NCBI RefSeq assembly: GCF_003432115.1
Contig: NZ_QWDC01000001.1
Location: 62,001 to 126,000, forward strand
Length of the DNA: 64,000 nucleotides
Reading direction: 5' to 3'
From: Mucilaginibacter conchicola
GTDB lineage: Bacteria > Bacteroidota > Bacteroidia > Sphingobacteriales > Sphingobacteriaceae
Positions within the stretch are counted from its first letter, which is position 1. Each line of letters opens with the position of its first letter. Below, piece after piece: positions 17,918 to 28,145 of this stretch. Under the pieces are notes generated by a model. It was not told the DNA's origin, did not search any database, and worked only from the letters and a program-made list of their open reading frames with translations. The translations under genes and the position numbers were made by a program.

Positions 17918-18305
17918 TTTAAAGCTAAAAGTTTACTTCAAATTGCTCAGTTTGGCTATAAATAATATAATAGTCCATCTCGTTTGAAGCTTTATCCATT
18001 TTAAGGAATTTTTTTGCGCTGTAATTTTAGCCAACCAATTACCAATTTAAACGAGTATGAGATATTTAACTAAATGCAGGCTAAAGCCTTAGCCTCAATG
18101 TGGTCTGCCCACTAACGATCAGCATAAGCCCTTTGCTTTAATCGTTTCCTGATAACAGTATTTGCGATTAAACCGGTTACCCATAAATGGGGTGATTAGG
18201 ATTCTTATTGCCCTGTTTTTTCAGCAATGGCGTGGTGGGGTTACCAGGTAACCGGCAGATGTAGAGACCGATAACTAATTCCAAAAACATGATGAAGAAA
18301 ATTTT
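17918..18305 (+). promoter_or_regulatory. 388-bp leader upstream of susC with repeated GGTTACC motifs and a hairpin
   Basis: No gene longer than 27 codons was found. The stretch holds a 7-bp hairpin AGGCTAA/TTAGCCT at 18078-18095. The word GGTTACC occurs at 18175-18181 and again at 18239-18245, where it is followed after one base by its inverse GGTAACC (18247-18253). These are candidate sites for the AraC regulator. A 27-codon ORF starts at 18289 in another frame and overlaps the start of susC. Confidence 0.4.
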
Positions 18306-21300
18306 ATGGAAAAACTTTACGAGCGAACTGATAAATGTCAACCATACAGATACACCCCAGCGAAAGCCATAGGGGCTTTTTGTGTTTGTTTGATATTGAG
18401 TTTTTTATTAACGGGTAAGTCGTTTGCCCAATCAAAGATAACGATAACCGGCCGCGTGGCAGATAGCACCGGTACCAGCATTGTAGGCGCCAACATCACT
18501 GCAACAAACCACAAGAACGTGAGCACAGCTACCGATGTGAACGGTAAATTTGTGATAGATGCTGAAGCAGGAACTATCTTCCGCATTACCTATGTTGGTT
18601 ATAAAGAGAACGGCTTCACCGTAACCAGCGGCAAAACGGTATACAATATCACTATGGCTGTGGTTAAAAACGAATTTGCCGATGTAGTGGTTACCGCCTA
18701 CGGCCGCAAGCAACGCAAGGAAGCAGTTGTAGGTTCTGTTACCACTGTAACCCCAAGCGAACTGAAGATACCTGCAAGTAACCTTACCAATGCACTGGCA
18801 GGGCAGGTGGCGGGTGTAATTGCCTACCAGCCCAGTGGCCAACCCGGCATGGACAATTCATCTTTCTTTATCCGTGGGGTAACCACTTTTGGTTATAAGC
18901 GCGACCCGCTGATACTGATAGATAACGTTGAACTTTCAACATCAGACCTTGCGCGTTTGCAGGTGGATGACATTGCAAGCTTCTCTATCCTTAAGGATGC
19001 GAGTGCTACAGCATTATATGGTGCCCGCGGCGCAAACGGTGTTATCCTGGTTACCACAAAAGAGGGTAAAGTAGGTAAGCCGCAGATCAACTTCAGGGTA
19101 GAGAACTCTATGTCGCAATCGGTTAAAAACCTGGAACTGGCAGATCCTATTACGTATATGCGGTTGTTTAACGAAGCTACCGTTACACGCGATCCGTTGA
19201 GCCCGCTGCCTTTTAGCCCTAATAAAATCATCAATACCCAGGCTACGCTTGCAAAAGCACCCGGCAGTAACGAGTATGTTTACCCTGCGGTTGATTGGCT
19301 TAAAACCTTATTTAAAGACCACACCAGCACCCAACGTGCCGATATGAGTGTAAGCGGTGGTGGTGGCGTTGCCCGGTACTATGTTTCTGGCTCTTACAAC
19401 GTTGACCATGGTGTGCTGCGCGAGGATATCAGGAATAATAACAATAACAACATCAATTTCCGTAATTACCAGTTGCGTTCAAACGTGAACGTGAACCTCA
19501 CCAAATCAACAGAATTGGTACTAAGGTTATCCGGTACTTTTAACGAATACAATGGGCCGCTAACGTCTGATGCTTCGTTCTCAACCGATTTATATAACAT
19601 TGCCATGCACACCAGCCCGGTGCTGTTCCCGGCGTTTTACCCGGCTGATGAGGCTAACCAGAACACGCAGCACATCTTGTTCGGTAACGCGCCGGCAGCG
19701 GGTAGTTCGGCATCAAATGCAGTGGCCTATCTTAACCCGTATGCAGCTTTGCTAAGGGGGCATAAGAATTTTTCGCAGTCGCGGATGTCGGCACAGTTGG
19801 AGTTGAACCAGAAACTGGATTTCCTTACTAACGGATTGAATTTCCATGGTTTGTTCCATACCAACAGATACTCATACTTTGAATCGTCAATGGGGTACTC
19901 GCCGTTTTACTACAACATCGGCTCGTACGATAAACCATCAAATACTTACACCTTGTCGTGGTTAAACTCACAACCAGGTGCAGCTACCGAGTATTTAACC
20001 TACTACAGAGACCCAAACACCAGCCAGCTGAACACCTACATCTTCTTCCAGGGGGTGGTTGATTACTCAAGAAGATTTGGTGATCATAACATCAGCAGTT
20101 CTTTAATCGGTACACAGCAGCAAACACTTTATGGTAATGCAAACAGCCTGTTTACCTCGTTACCATACCGCAACCTTACACTGGCGGGCAGGGCTACTTA
20201 CTCGTTCAAAAGCCGTTATTTCCTGGAGTTTAACTTTGGTTATAACGGTACCGAACGTTTCTCTGCCAAGCATCGCTTCGGCTTTTTCCCAACCATTGGT
20301 GGTTCTTGGATAGTATCTGACGAGAAATTCTGGGGCGATAAACTGTACCAGTTTGTATCGCGCTTAAAACTAAGGGCCAGCTATGGTACCGTAGGTAACG
20401 ACCAGATTGGTAACCAGCGTTTCTTCTACCTGTCTGATGTTAACCTTAACGGCGGTAACCCGGCTTACTTTGGTACAAATAACGGTTATGGCCGCAATGG
20501 TGTTACGGTTTACAACTATCCAAATTCAGACATCACCTGGGAAACATCGCGCCAGCTAAACTTAGGCGTGGAGATGACGATCTTGAAGAACCTGAACATT
20601 GTTGCCGAGGTTTACAAATATCACCGCTACAACATTCTGCAAAACCGGACATCAATACCTACCACTATGGGGCTTGAAGCAGGCGCCAGTGCCAATTTCG
20701 GCGAAGCCGAAACAAAAGGTTTGGATCTGCAGATGGATTACAAGACAAGCTTAGGCCAAAGCGGTTGGTTGCAGGGCAGGGGTAACCTAACCATCGCCAG
20801 CAGCAAATACTCAAAATACGAAGAGCCGCAATATCCCGAAGCTTACCGCTACCAGGTGGGCCAAACCATTAACCGCGCGGTAGGCTACATTGCCGAGCGT
20901 TTGTTTGTTGATGACAACGAGGCCCGTAACTCGCCAACGCAGATCTTCTCTACCAATGGCGTGGCACCCAAAGGCGGCGATATCAAATACCGCGACCTAA
21001 ACGGCGATGGTAAAATTGATGGCGCAGATTTAACCTTCATCGGTTACCCTACAGTGCCAAACATTGTTTACGGCTACGGTTTATCAGGTGGTTATAAAGG
21101 ATTTGATCTTTCTGCTTTCTTCCAGGGCCAGGCGCAGGTGAGTTTCTTTATTGATCCATCTCGTACCAGCCCATTCATTCAAAGCCCCGATGGCGCTTAT
21201 GCCAGCGGTAATACGCAATTACTGAAAGCTTTTGCTGATGATCATTGGTCTGAAAGCAACCAAAACCTGTATGCCCAATACCCAAGATTAGGTACTACCG

Positions 21301-21566
21301 GCAACCAGATTGAAAACAACAGGCAAAACAGTACCTGGTGGATGCGCGATGGTAGCTTCCTTCGCCTTAAATCGGTTGAGTTTGGTTACACTATCCCGGC
21401 CCGTTTAACCCAGCGCTGGAACATGACCAAAGTGCGCATCTATTTCAACGGTTTAAACCTGTACACCTGGAGTCCATTTAAGTTATGGGACCCGGAGATA
21501 GGGGGCAATGGCTTTGCTTACCCTATACAAAAGGTGTTTAACATTGGCCTTAACGTAAACTTATAA
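18306..21566 (+). CDS. SusC/RagA-family TonB-dependent outer-membrane transporter
   Basis: The 1086-residue protein has a signal peptide with its hydrophobic core near residues 20-40 and cleavage near KSFAQ. A carboxypeptidase-like regulatory domain follows (~45-125, ITGRVADSTGTSIVGANI), then the plug (VVTAYGRKQRKEAVVGSVTT, SILKDASATALYGARGANGV) and a beta-barrel ending in the aromatic-poor strand FNIGLNVNL. This is the SusC architecture: with SusD it imports oligosaccharides using TonB energy. The N-terminal extension before the signal peptide is a little long, and another ATG (18289) in a different frame precedes it, so the exact start is uncertain. First gene of a seven-gene operon. Confidence 0.95.
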   Translation: MEKLYERTDKCQPYRYTPAKAIGAFCVCLILSFLLTGKSFAQSKITITGRVADSTGTSIVGANITATNHKNVSTATDVNGKFVIDAEAGTIFRITYVGYKENGFTVTSGKTVYNITMAVVKNEFADVVVTAYGRKQRKEAVVGSVTTVTPSELKIPASNLTNALAGQVAGVIAYQPSGQPGMDNSSFFIRGVTTFGYKRDPLILIDNVELSTSDLARLQVDDIASFSILKDASATALYGARGANGVILVTTKEGKVGKPQINFRVENSMSQSVKNLELADPITYMRLFNEATVTRDPLSPLPFSPNKIINTQATLAKAPGSNEYVYPAVDWLKTLFKDHTSTQRADMSVSGGGGVARYYVSGSYNVDHGVLREDIRNNNNNNINFRNYQLRSNVNVNLTKSTELVLRLSGTFNEYNGPLTSDASFSTDLYNIAMHTSPVLFPAFYPADEANQNTQHILFGNAPAAGSSASNAVAYLNPYAALLRGHKNFSQSRMSAQLELNQKLDFLTNGLNFHGLFHTNRYSYFESSMGYSPFYYNIGSYDKPSNTYTLSWLNSQPGAATEYLTYYRDPNTSQLNTYIFFQGVVDYSRRFGDHNISSSLIGTQQQTLYGNANSLFTSLPYRNLTLAGRATYSFKSRYFLEFNFGYNGTERFSAKHRFGFFPTIGGSWIVSDEKFWGDKLYQFVSRLKLRASYGTVGNDQIGNQRFFYLSDVNLNGGNPAYFGTNNGYGRNGVTVYNYPNSDITWETSRQLNLGVEMTILKNLNIVAEVYKYHRYNILQNRTSIPTTMGLEAGASANFGEAETKGLDLQMDYKTSLGQSGWLQGRGNLTIASSKYSKYEEPQYPEAYRYQVGQTINRAVGYIAERLFVDDNEARNSPTQIFSTNGVAPKGGDIKYRDLNGDGKIDGADLTFIGYPTVPNIVYGYGLSGGYKGFDLSAFFQGQAQVSFFIDPSRTSPFIQSPDGAYASGNTQLLKAFADDHWSESNQNLYAQYPRLGTTGNQIENNRQNSTWWMRDGSFLRLKSVEFGYTIPARLTQRWNMTKVRIYFNGLNLYTWSPFKLWDPEIGGNGFAYPIQKVFNIGLNVNL

Positions 21567-21589
21567 CCGACCAAACATCAGATAACATC

Positions 21590-23500
21590 ATGAAAAGAAT
21601 ATACCCAATATTTTGCCTGGTACTGATAGCGTCGCTATTTGCATCATGTAAAAAGTACCTTGACGTAGCGCCTGATAATACAGGCACGCTGGAGTACGCA
21701 TTTAGAAACCGCAACGAGGCAGAGAACTACCTGTTTACCTGCTATGCTACCCTGCAGCAGTTTGCAGAGGCTACAACCAACCCAAGTTTTACCACCTCGG
21801 GCGAGATCATTTACCCGAATAACCTTACCAAACACCCTATAGATGAGACTGGCTTTAACATGCTGCGCGGAACGCAGAACAGCAACAACCCCGGCTTAAA
21901 CTACTGGGATGGCGAGAATAGCGGTAAGGCAGTCTTCCGTTCTATCCGAAGGTGTAATACCATGCTGGAGAACATCGATAAACCTGCCGACCTTTCATTT
22001 GCTGAGAAAAAGCGCTGGATAGCCGAGGTTAAATTCCTTAAAGCTTACTATCATTTTTACCTGGCCCGCCTTTACGGCCCGGTGCCATTGATAAAAACCA
22101 ACCTGGATATCACCGCATCCTCAGACGAGATAAAGGTGAAACGCGCCACCATGGACGAGACCTTTGCCTACATTACACAATTGTTGGATGAAGCTATCCC
22201 TGATTTGCCGCCGGTTATCAATAACCAGGCACAGGAGCTGGGCCGTATCACGCAGTTGATCGCACTATCTGTTAAGGCCGAGGTATTGGCTACGGCTGCA
22301 AGTCCGCTGTTTAATGGTAACCCAGATTACAGCAGCGCGCAAAATAAAGACGGCCAAAAGCTTTTCTCATCAACTTATGATGCTGATAAATGGGTGAAAG
22401 CTGCTGATGCTTGTAAAGCTGCTATTATGGCTTGTGAGGCAAACGGTTTAAAACTTTACACTTTTATCCCGCCAGCGGTGATCACTTCACTGCCCGATTC
22501 ATTGCGTAAAGTGCTTACCATACAAAACGCGGTGACTGAAAAATGGGAGCTGAACAATGAACTGATTTGGGCGCTAAACCCAACGTTCGACTGGCAAGGT
22601 TACGCTACCCCGCGTATGACACAGAAGAGCGTGGTAAACATTTTCTCAAACCCATCAACCTTTGCGGTGCCGTTGGCTATGCAGGAGTTATTTTATTCTG
22701 ATAAGGGTGTACCTATTAATGAAGATAAAACGTTTGACTATGCAGGCCGCTACAGCTTGAAAAAGGGCGATCAGGACAGCCGTTTCTATATCGCAAAAGA
22801 TTCACTTACTGCTAAAGAGCACTTCAATCGCGAGCCGCGCTTCTACGCCAGTATTGGTTTTGATGGCGGTATCTGGTACGGTAACGGTAAATTGAACCTT
22901 AACGATATGTACCACGTTTGGGCACGCGGCATTGAATCTTACGCCGGCCCTAAGGATATCAATACTTTAAATATCACCGGTTACTGGCCTAAGAAACTGG
23001 TGCATTATCAATCGGTATATGATGATGGTTTTCAGCAGATAGCTTTCCGTTTACCGTTGATCCGTTTGGCTGGTTTATACCTGCTTTACGCTGAAGCTTT
23101 GAACGAGGTGAATGGCCCAACAGCAGAGGCTTATAGCTATATAGACAGGGTACGTACCCGCGCCGGTTTGCCTGGCGTGGTTGATGCTTGGTCTACATAC
23201 TCTAAAAATCCTTCAAAATTTGCTACCAAAGATGGTTTCAGGCAGATCATTCACCAGGAAAGAAGACTGGAATTGGCATTTGAAGGCCAGGCTGGCTGGG
23301 ACTTAAGAAGATGGAAAGAACTGCAAAGCGTATTGAGCGTGCCTATGCAAGGCTGGAATGTTTACGAAGCGCAACCTGCCAACTATTACCAGCCCCGTAC
23401 ACTGTTCAACGCCATATTTGGTGTAAGGAACTACCTATGGCCTATTAAGGACAATAGCCTGATAGTGAACGGCAATCTGGTTCAGAACCCCTACTGGTAA
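21590..23500 (+). CDS. SusD/RagB-family surface glycan-binding lipoprotein
   Basis: This 636-residue protein has the lipobox LIASLFASC with Lys-Lys-Tyr after the Cys. It shows the SusD helical TPR-like fold: RRCNTMLENIDKP, the segment KFLKAYYHFYLARLYGPVPL, and the C-terminal RagB motif IIHQERRLELAFEGQ with WDLRRWKELQ. SusD forms the lid over the SusC transporter and holds the oligosaccharide at the cell surface. It starts 23 bp after susC, as expected for a paired system. Confidence 0.95.
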   Translation: MKRIYPIFCLVLIASLFASCKKYLDVAPDNTGTLEYAFRNRNEAENYLFTCYATLQQFAEATTNPSFTTSGEIIYPNNLTKHPIDETGFNMLRGTQNSNNPGLNYWDGENSGKAVFRSIRRCNTMLENIDKPADLSFAEKKRWIAEVKFLKAYYHFYLARLYGPVPLIKTNLDITASSDEIKVKRATMDETFAYITQLLDEAIPDLPPVINNQAQELGRITQLIALSVKAEVLATAASPLFNGNPDYSSAQNKDGQKLFSSTYDADKWVKAADACKAAIMACEANGLKLYTFIPPAVITSLPDSLRKVLTIQNAVTEKWELNNELIWALNPTFDWQGYATPRMTQKSVVNIFSNPSTFAVPLAMQELFYSDKGVPINEDKTFDYAGRYSLKKGDQDSRFYIAKDSLTAKEHFNREPRFYASIGFDGGIWYGNGKLNLNDMYHVWARGIESYAGPKDINTLNITGYWPKKLVHYQSVYDDGFQQIAFRLPLIRLAGLYLLYAEALNEVNGPTAEAYSYIDRVRTRAGLPGVVDAWSTYSKNPSKFATKDGFRQIIHQERRLELAFEGQAGWDLRRWKELQSVLSVPMQGWNVYEAQPANYYQPRTLFNAIFGVRNYLWPIKDNSLIVNGNLVQNPYW

Positions 23501-23528
23501 TCAATAGTCAACATTAAAAATATTGATC

Positions 23529-24770
23529 ATGAAACATTATTTTAAATATATATACATCAGCATCTTATTAATAACAATAGGGTGTGGCTGCCTGCTATCG
23601 GCCTGTAAAAAGAACGAGGGCTATAACACCGAGCCGGTATCAAACGATAAGACTAAGCCGGGTGTAGTAACCAACATTAAGGTGGATAATTACCACGGCG
23701 GTGCTTACATTACGTATGATCTGCCAAACTCGGACAATATCTTATACGTTTTGGCCAAGTACCAGATAAACGATAAAACCGCGCGCGAAACCAAGGCCAG
23801 TTACTATACCGATACCATTAACGTTGATGGTTTTGCAAGCAACAAACCGTATGATGTTACGCTGTATACGGTAAGCCGCGCTAACGTCATGTCAGACCCG
23901 GTTAAAGTAACTGTTAACCCGGATGTGCCTTTTTACAAACTGGTTTCGCCAACTATTGAGATCAGTACAGATTTTGGCGGCGTAAATATCAAAGCGCTTA
24001 ACCTTAATAAGAAAGAAGTAGGTGTGATCCTTATTGCTATGGATAATTCAACCAAAGCGCTTGAGGTGAACGATCAGCACTATACCAATGCCGATACCAT
24101 TAACTACTCGGTACGAGGCTTTCCGGCGGTGGAGCGTAAGTTTGGCGTTTATGTAACAGATAAGTTCGGTAATATATCTGATACTACTTTGGTTGACATT
24201 ACGCCACTGTTTGAAACACAGCTGGATAAAACAAAATTCACCGTTTACAAACAACCAAGCGATAGCCAGATAGGTTACGGCTGGGAACTACCTTACTTGT
24301 GGGATAACAAGGTTGATGGATACTCTAACGGATGGCACACGCAACCCGGTACCGGCAAGCCTATGCAGTGTACCTTCGGGATAGGGGTAACCGCGCAGAT
24401 AAGCCGCATAAAAGTTTACGAACGCCCGTTGGAATATGCCTTCTTCCACGGTAACCCTAAAAACTTTAGCTGGTGGGGCGCTACCAAAGAATCGCCTGCT
24501 GATGTGGTGCTGCCGCAATCGGCACCGGTGGGTACCGTAGTGGGCGATTGGGTAAATCTTGGTAACTATCGTTATCCAAATCCGCCATCGGGCCTGCAAC
24601 CGGGCTTTACTAACGCTGCCGATGAGAAATTTGTAATGGCCGGGGTCGATTTCCTTGTTCCCGCATCGGCACCTGCGGTTAAATACCTGCGTTTGTTGGT
24701 ACATGATACCTGGGGCCGGGGCGATGCCGCACACTTAATGGAAGTAACAGTATTTGGTAAACCACTTTGA
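23529..24770 (+). CDS. DUF4959/DUF5126/DUF5000-type surface lipoprotein
   Basis: The ATG at 23529 is preferred to an in-frame TTG six bases earlier, giving 413 residues. The signal ends in CGCLLSAC with Lys-Lys-Asn after the lipidated Cys. The N-terminal half resembles DUF4959 (PGVVTNIKVDNYHGGAYITY) with a fibronectin-like continuation. The C-terminal part (LWDNKVDGYSNGWHTQPG to LMEVTVFGK) is a DUF5000/discoidin-like beta-sandwich. Lipoproteins of this kind sit directly after SusCD in Bacteroidota and probably act as additional surface glycan-binding proteins. Binding specificity is unknown. Confidence 0.8.
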   Translation: MKHYFKYIYISILLITIGCGCLLSACKKNEGYNTEPVSNDKTKPGVVTNIKVDNYHGGAYITYDLPNSDNILYVLAKYQINDKTARETKASYYTDTINVDGFASNKPYDVTLYTVSRANVMSDPVKVTVNPDVPFYKLVSPTIEISTDFGGVNIKALNLNKKEVGVILIAMDNSTKALEVNDQHYTNADTINYSVRGFPAVERKFGVYVTDKFGNISDTTLVDITPLFETQLDKTKFTVYKQPSDSQIGYGWELPYLWDNKVDGYSNGWHTQPGTGKPMQCTFGIGVTAQISRIKVYERPLEYAFFHGNPKNFSWWGATKESPADVVLPQSAPVGTVVGDWVNLGNYRYPNPPSGLQPGFTNAADEKFVMAGVDFLVPASAPAVKYLRLLVHDTWGRGDAAHLMEVTVFGKPL

Positions 24771-24796
24771 TCAATAGGTCAACTAATCAAATAATT

Positions 24797-26023
24797 ATGA
24801 GAAATCTTTTAACGATATGTTTTGTCCTGATCATTGCGGGCTTCTTTGCTTGCCGCAAGCAGGATACAGAATTTAAAAATTTCCTGGGCGATAAGGAAGT
24901 CGTGTATCCGGGTGTAGTGAACAATCCGCACTCGCGCCCGGGCAACCTGCGTACCGCGCTGGTTTGGAACCCAAGCTCAGACCCCAGCATCACCAAATAC
25001 GTAGTGTACTGGAACAATAAGACAGATTCTGTAGTTGTGCAATCTACCAAGCATAACCCTACAGATTCTATAACGGCTATTATCCCCGGCCTTAGCGAGT
25101 ATATATACTCGTTCACCGTTTACTCTTATGACGCTAAAGGTAATCGCTCTATTCCCTTAGAGATCAATAATGTAAAGGTTTACGGGCCTGTATTTCAATC
25201 GGGATTGGTGAACAGGGTTTACGATGCGGCTAATCCATTTACGGTATTTGAAAATGGTAATATAACGCTTAACTTCCTTACAGCAGATACATCAAATATC
25301 AATGTATCAACGGCAATTAAATATACTAACCGCGAGGGTAAGGAAGTGGAACATTTGCTGAGTGCTGATAGTACTAAGTTTACTATAACAGACTTTAAGA
25401 GCGGGTCGGCCATATCGTATAAGTCGGGCTATATCCCGGTTAAAGGTGCAATTGATACGTTCTATGTAACTAATGCTACAACCTTCCCACAGATAACCGG
25501 CATCCAGATATGTAAGAAGTCATTGTTCAGAGAAAATAAATTGCCTAATGATGCAGATACCTATGAATCGGGTACCAGTGTGAGCAAACTTTGGGATGGC
25601 TCAAACGGCCCGCAGGGGTATCCTAACATATTCCACAGTGCAGGTAACTCGGGCATGCCGCATACTATTACATTTGACATGGGGAAAGTTTACAAGAAAC
25701 TAACCAGTGTTGAAGAGGTTGGCCGTAACTGTTGTAACAACCCCGATGATTTCGAGATCTGGGGCATAGCCGATATCACTAATGCAGCCACGAACCTTTC
25801 TGCACGTGATGGCGGATGGAGCGACGAAATGAAAGCCAAAGGCTGGACGCTGCTGAAAACCATTAAACGTACAGATGATGGCCAGGCTGCCATAAAAGTA
25901 GATTTTGATGCCAACGTGCCGCCTGTTAGATACATCCGCGTACGCATAAAACACGTGGTTAATGGCGACGGTAATTACAGCAATATGAGCGAAATGACTT
26001 TCTGGAACGACGTACTTAACTAA
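24797..26023 (+). CDS. DUF4998-type surface lipoprotein
   Basis: ATG 24797 (MRNLLTICFVLIIAGFFAC) is preferred to a TTG that would overlap the previous gene. The 408-residue protein has lipobox IAGFFAC, a DUF4998-like N-terminal half (VVYPGVVNNPHSRPGNLRTA, then YVVYWNNKTDSVVV) and a C-terminal discoidin-like domain (KLWDGSNGPQGYPNIFHSAG to YSNMSEMTFWND). It parallels its upstream neighbour in domain logic. It is likely a surface-exposed glycan-binding protein of the same locus. Confidence 0.78.
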   Translation: MRNLLTICFVLIIAGFFACRKQDTEFKNFLGDKEVVYPGVVNNPHSRPGNLRTALVWNPSSDPSITKYVVYWNNKTDSVVVQSTKHNPTDSITAIIPGLSEYIYSFTVYSYDAKGNRSIPLEINNVKVYGPVFQSGLVNRVYDAANPFTVFENGNITLNFLTADTSNINVSTAIKYTNREGKEVEHLLSADSTKFTITDFKSGSAISYKSGYIPVKGAIDTFYVTNATTFPQITGIQICKKSLFRENKLPNDADTYESGTSVSKLWDGSNGPQGYPNIFHSAGNSGMPHTITFDMGKVYKKLTSVEEVGRNCCNNPDDFEIWGIADITNAATNLSARDGGWSDEMKAKGWTLLKTIKRTDDGQAAIKVDFDANVPPVRYIRVRIKHVVNGDGNYSNMSEMTFWNDVLN

Positions 26024-26096
26024 CATTAATTATCTTTCTGCCGCGGCCGGCAATTGTTACAAAACGTTGCCGGCTATTGCAGCAGATATTTGCATT

Positions 26097-28040
26097 ATGA
26101 GATTACCGTTTAGCAGACATTTTCTTATTGGCTTTTTGGCTTTGTTGGCAATATCTTCAAATACTTTTGCGCAGGGCGATGACACAAAGTGGAAAGGTTT
26201 TGAGCGCGTTAACTTCTTGATAGAGGGGCACAAAGCCTGGTATGTTAAACCTGTACATGAACTGGCAGGCAAGCCCTGGGTTTGGCGCTCATCATTCCAT
26301 TGGTGGCATACCGATATGGATAGCATCTTGCTTACCAGGGGGGTGTACGTAGCCTATTTAGATGCCGACGATCAGTACGGCAGCCCTGCATCTATGCAGC
26401 TTTGGGATAAGTTTTATAACTACATGGCGGCAAAAGGCTTCGCCTTGAAACCTGCTTTGGAAACCATTAGCCGCGGGGCTTTATATACCTATGCCTGGGC
26501 AAAGCGCAATCCCGATAAAGTAAGCTGTATTTATGCAGAAACGCCGGTATGCGATGTTACCAGCTGGCCGGGCGCAAAAGGCAAAGGTATTGGTGACGAA
26601 GGTGCCTGGAAGCAATTTTTGCAGGTATTTCACTTTACAGAGGCAGAAGCCATGGCTTATCGTGGTAATCCCATTGATAGTTTGGATGCACTGGCGGCAT
26701 TTAAAGTCCCGTTCCTGAATATCATTAACCCTGCCGATAGGTTTGTGCCGCCGTCAGAAAATTCTGACGTACTGGTACAACGTTACCGCGCTTTAGGCGG
26801 CAAAGCTGATGTGATATTAGAAGAAGGCCAGCCCGAAGAACTTTACGGGCATCACTTTAAAATTACCCATCCTGAAAAAATAGCAGATTTTCTGCTGAAT
26901 AATAGTTATCCCGTAAAAAGCAATTTGCCGTACCATAACTATTTTAATGTAAGAAACGGCGCTTCGCATTTCAACGAAGCGGTGAAACGTAAAACCGCAA
27001 CGGTGGCTTTCTTGGGTGGCTCTATCACATTCAATCCCGGCTGGCGCGAGAAAGTTTGCAAATACCTGCAGGAGCGGTATCTCGATACTAAATTCAGGTT
27101 TATTAATGCCGGCATCCCATCGTTAGGTAGTTTGCCGCATGCCTTCAGGTTTAAGCGTGATGTGCTGGATTCGGGCAAGATAGATTTGCTTTTTCTCGAA
27201 GCTGCCGTTAATGATCGCGTGAATAAAACGGACAGTATCACTCAAGTTAGAGATCTGGAAGGCATTATCAGGCAAGGAAAGGCAGCCAACCCTAAGATGG
27301 ACATTATCATGATGTCATTTGCTGATCCTTATAAGAACGAAGATTACAAAACCGGCCACACACCTGCAGAGATAACCAATCACGAGTTGGTAGCAAGCCG
27401 TTACGGCATCCCATCCATTAACCTGGCTAAAGAGGTTTTTGATAAGATAGCCAAAGGTGAGTTTACCTGGAATGGCGATTTTAAAGATCTGCATCCATCA
27501 CTATTCGGCCAGGAATTGTACGCTGCCAACATTAAATCGTTATTGGACACGCTGGCGCAAAAGAAAAGTACACGCAGCGCGGCTGATAAACTGCCTGTAC
27601 CACTAAATAAGCACAGCTTTACAAAAGGCGTTTATACCGATATCAGCAACGCAAAACATAACGCAGATTGGACTATTGACCCAAACTGGACGCCAAAGGA
27701 TGGCGTTGGAACACGCACGGGCTTTGTGAATACGCCGATGCTGGTAGCCAACACACCAGGTGCTGAATTGAGCCTGACTTTCAACGGAACAGCAGTGGGT
27801 ATGGCCGTGGTATCAGGGCCCGATGCCGGTATCGTATCTTATTCGGTAGATGGTAGTGTATATAAACAGATAGACCTGTTTACCGAGTGGAGTGAGGGCC
27901 TGCATTTGCCATGGTACATCCTGTTCAAAGGCGACCTTAAGCCGGGGAAGCATACGCTTAAACTGTTTGTGGCCGATAAGCATAATCGCAAAAGTAAGGG
28001 TAATGCCTGCCGTATAGTGCATTTCCTAACCAATAAATAA
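26097..28040 (+). CDS. Two-domain esterase: alpha/beta hydrolase fused to SGNH/GDSL hydrolase
   Basis: ATG 26097 gives 647 residues with a signal peptide cleaved near NTFAQG. The first ~270 residues form an alpha/beta-hydrolase: the elbow is ETISRGALY, the acid is probably in NPADRFVPP and the His in ELYGHHFKI. From ~295 a GDSL/SGNH hydrolase follows, with block I FLGGSIT, block II NAGIPSLGS, block III EAAVNDR and block V DLHPSLFG. The last ~130 residues look like a beta-sandwich. The signal suggests a periplasmic enzyme that removes acyl groups, perhaps acetyl or feruloyl, from the imported glycan. Both catalytic sets seem complete. Confidence 0.82.
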   Translation: MRLPFSRHFLIGFLALLAISSNTFAQGDDTKWKGFERVNFLIEGHKAWYVKPVHELAGKPWVWRSSFHWWHTDMDSILLTRGVYVAYLDADDQYGSPASMQLWDKFYNYMAAKGFALKPALETISRGALYTYAWAKRNPDKVSCIYAETPVCDVTSWPGAKGKGIGDEGAWKQFLQVFHFTEAEAMAYRGNPIDSLDALAAFKVPFLNIINPADRFVPPSENSDVLVQRYRALGGKADVILEEGQPEELYGHHFKITHPEKIADFLLNNSYPVKSNLPYHNYFNVRNGASHFNEAVKRKTATVAFLGGSITFNPGWREKVCKYLQERYLDTKFRFINAGIPSLGSLPHAFRFKRDVLDSGKIDLLFLEAAVNDRVNKTDSITQVRDLEGIIRQGKAANPKMDIIMMSFADPYKNEDYKTGHTPAEITNHELVASRYGIPSINLAKEVFDKIAKGEFTWNGDFKDLHPSLFGQELYAANIKSLLDTLAQKKSTRSAADKLPVPLNKHSFTKGVYTDISNAKHNADWTIDPNWTPKDGVGTRTGFVNTPMLVANTPGAELSLTFNGTAVGMAVVSGPDAGIVSYSVDGSVYKQIDLFTEWSEGLHLPWYILFKGDLKPGKHTLKLFVADKHNRKSKGNACRIVHFLTNK

Positions 28041-28145
28041 TCCATTGTTTCAAAGGTTCTGTCCATTTGGGCGTGCTGCATGAATGATAAATTTGTCTTT
28101 ATCGTTTGAGCACCAACTCAAGGCCGGTAACCAATTAACATCCGT

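Noticed and set aside
26067..26096. Upstream TTG start for the fused esterase
   Set aside because: It would place ten residues before a complete signal peptide that begins at ATG 26097.
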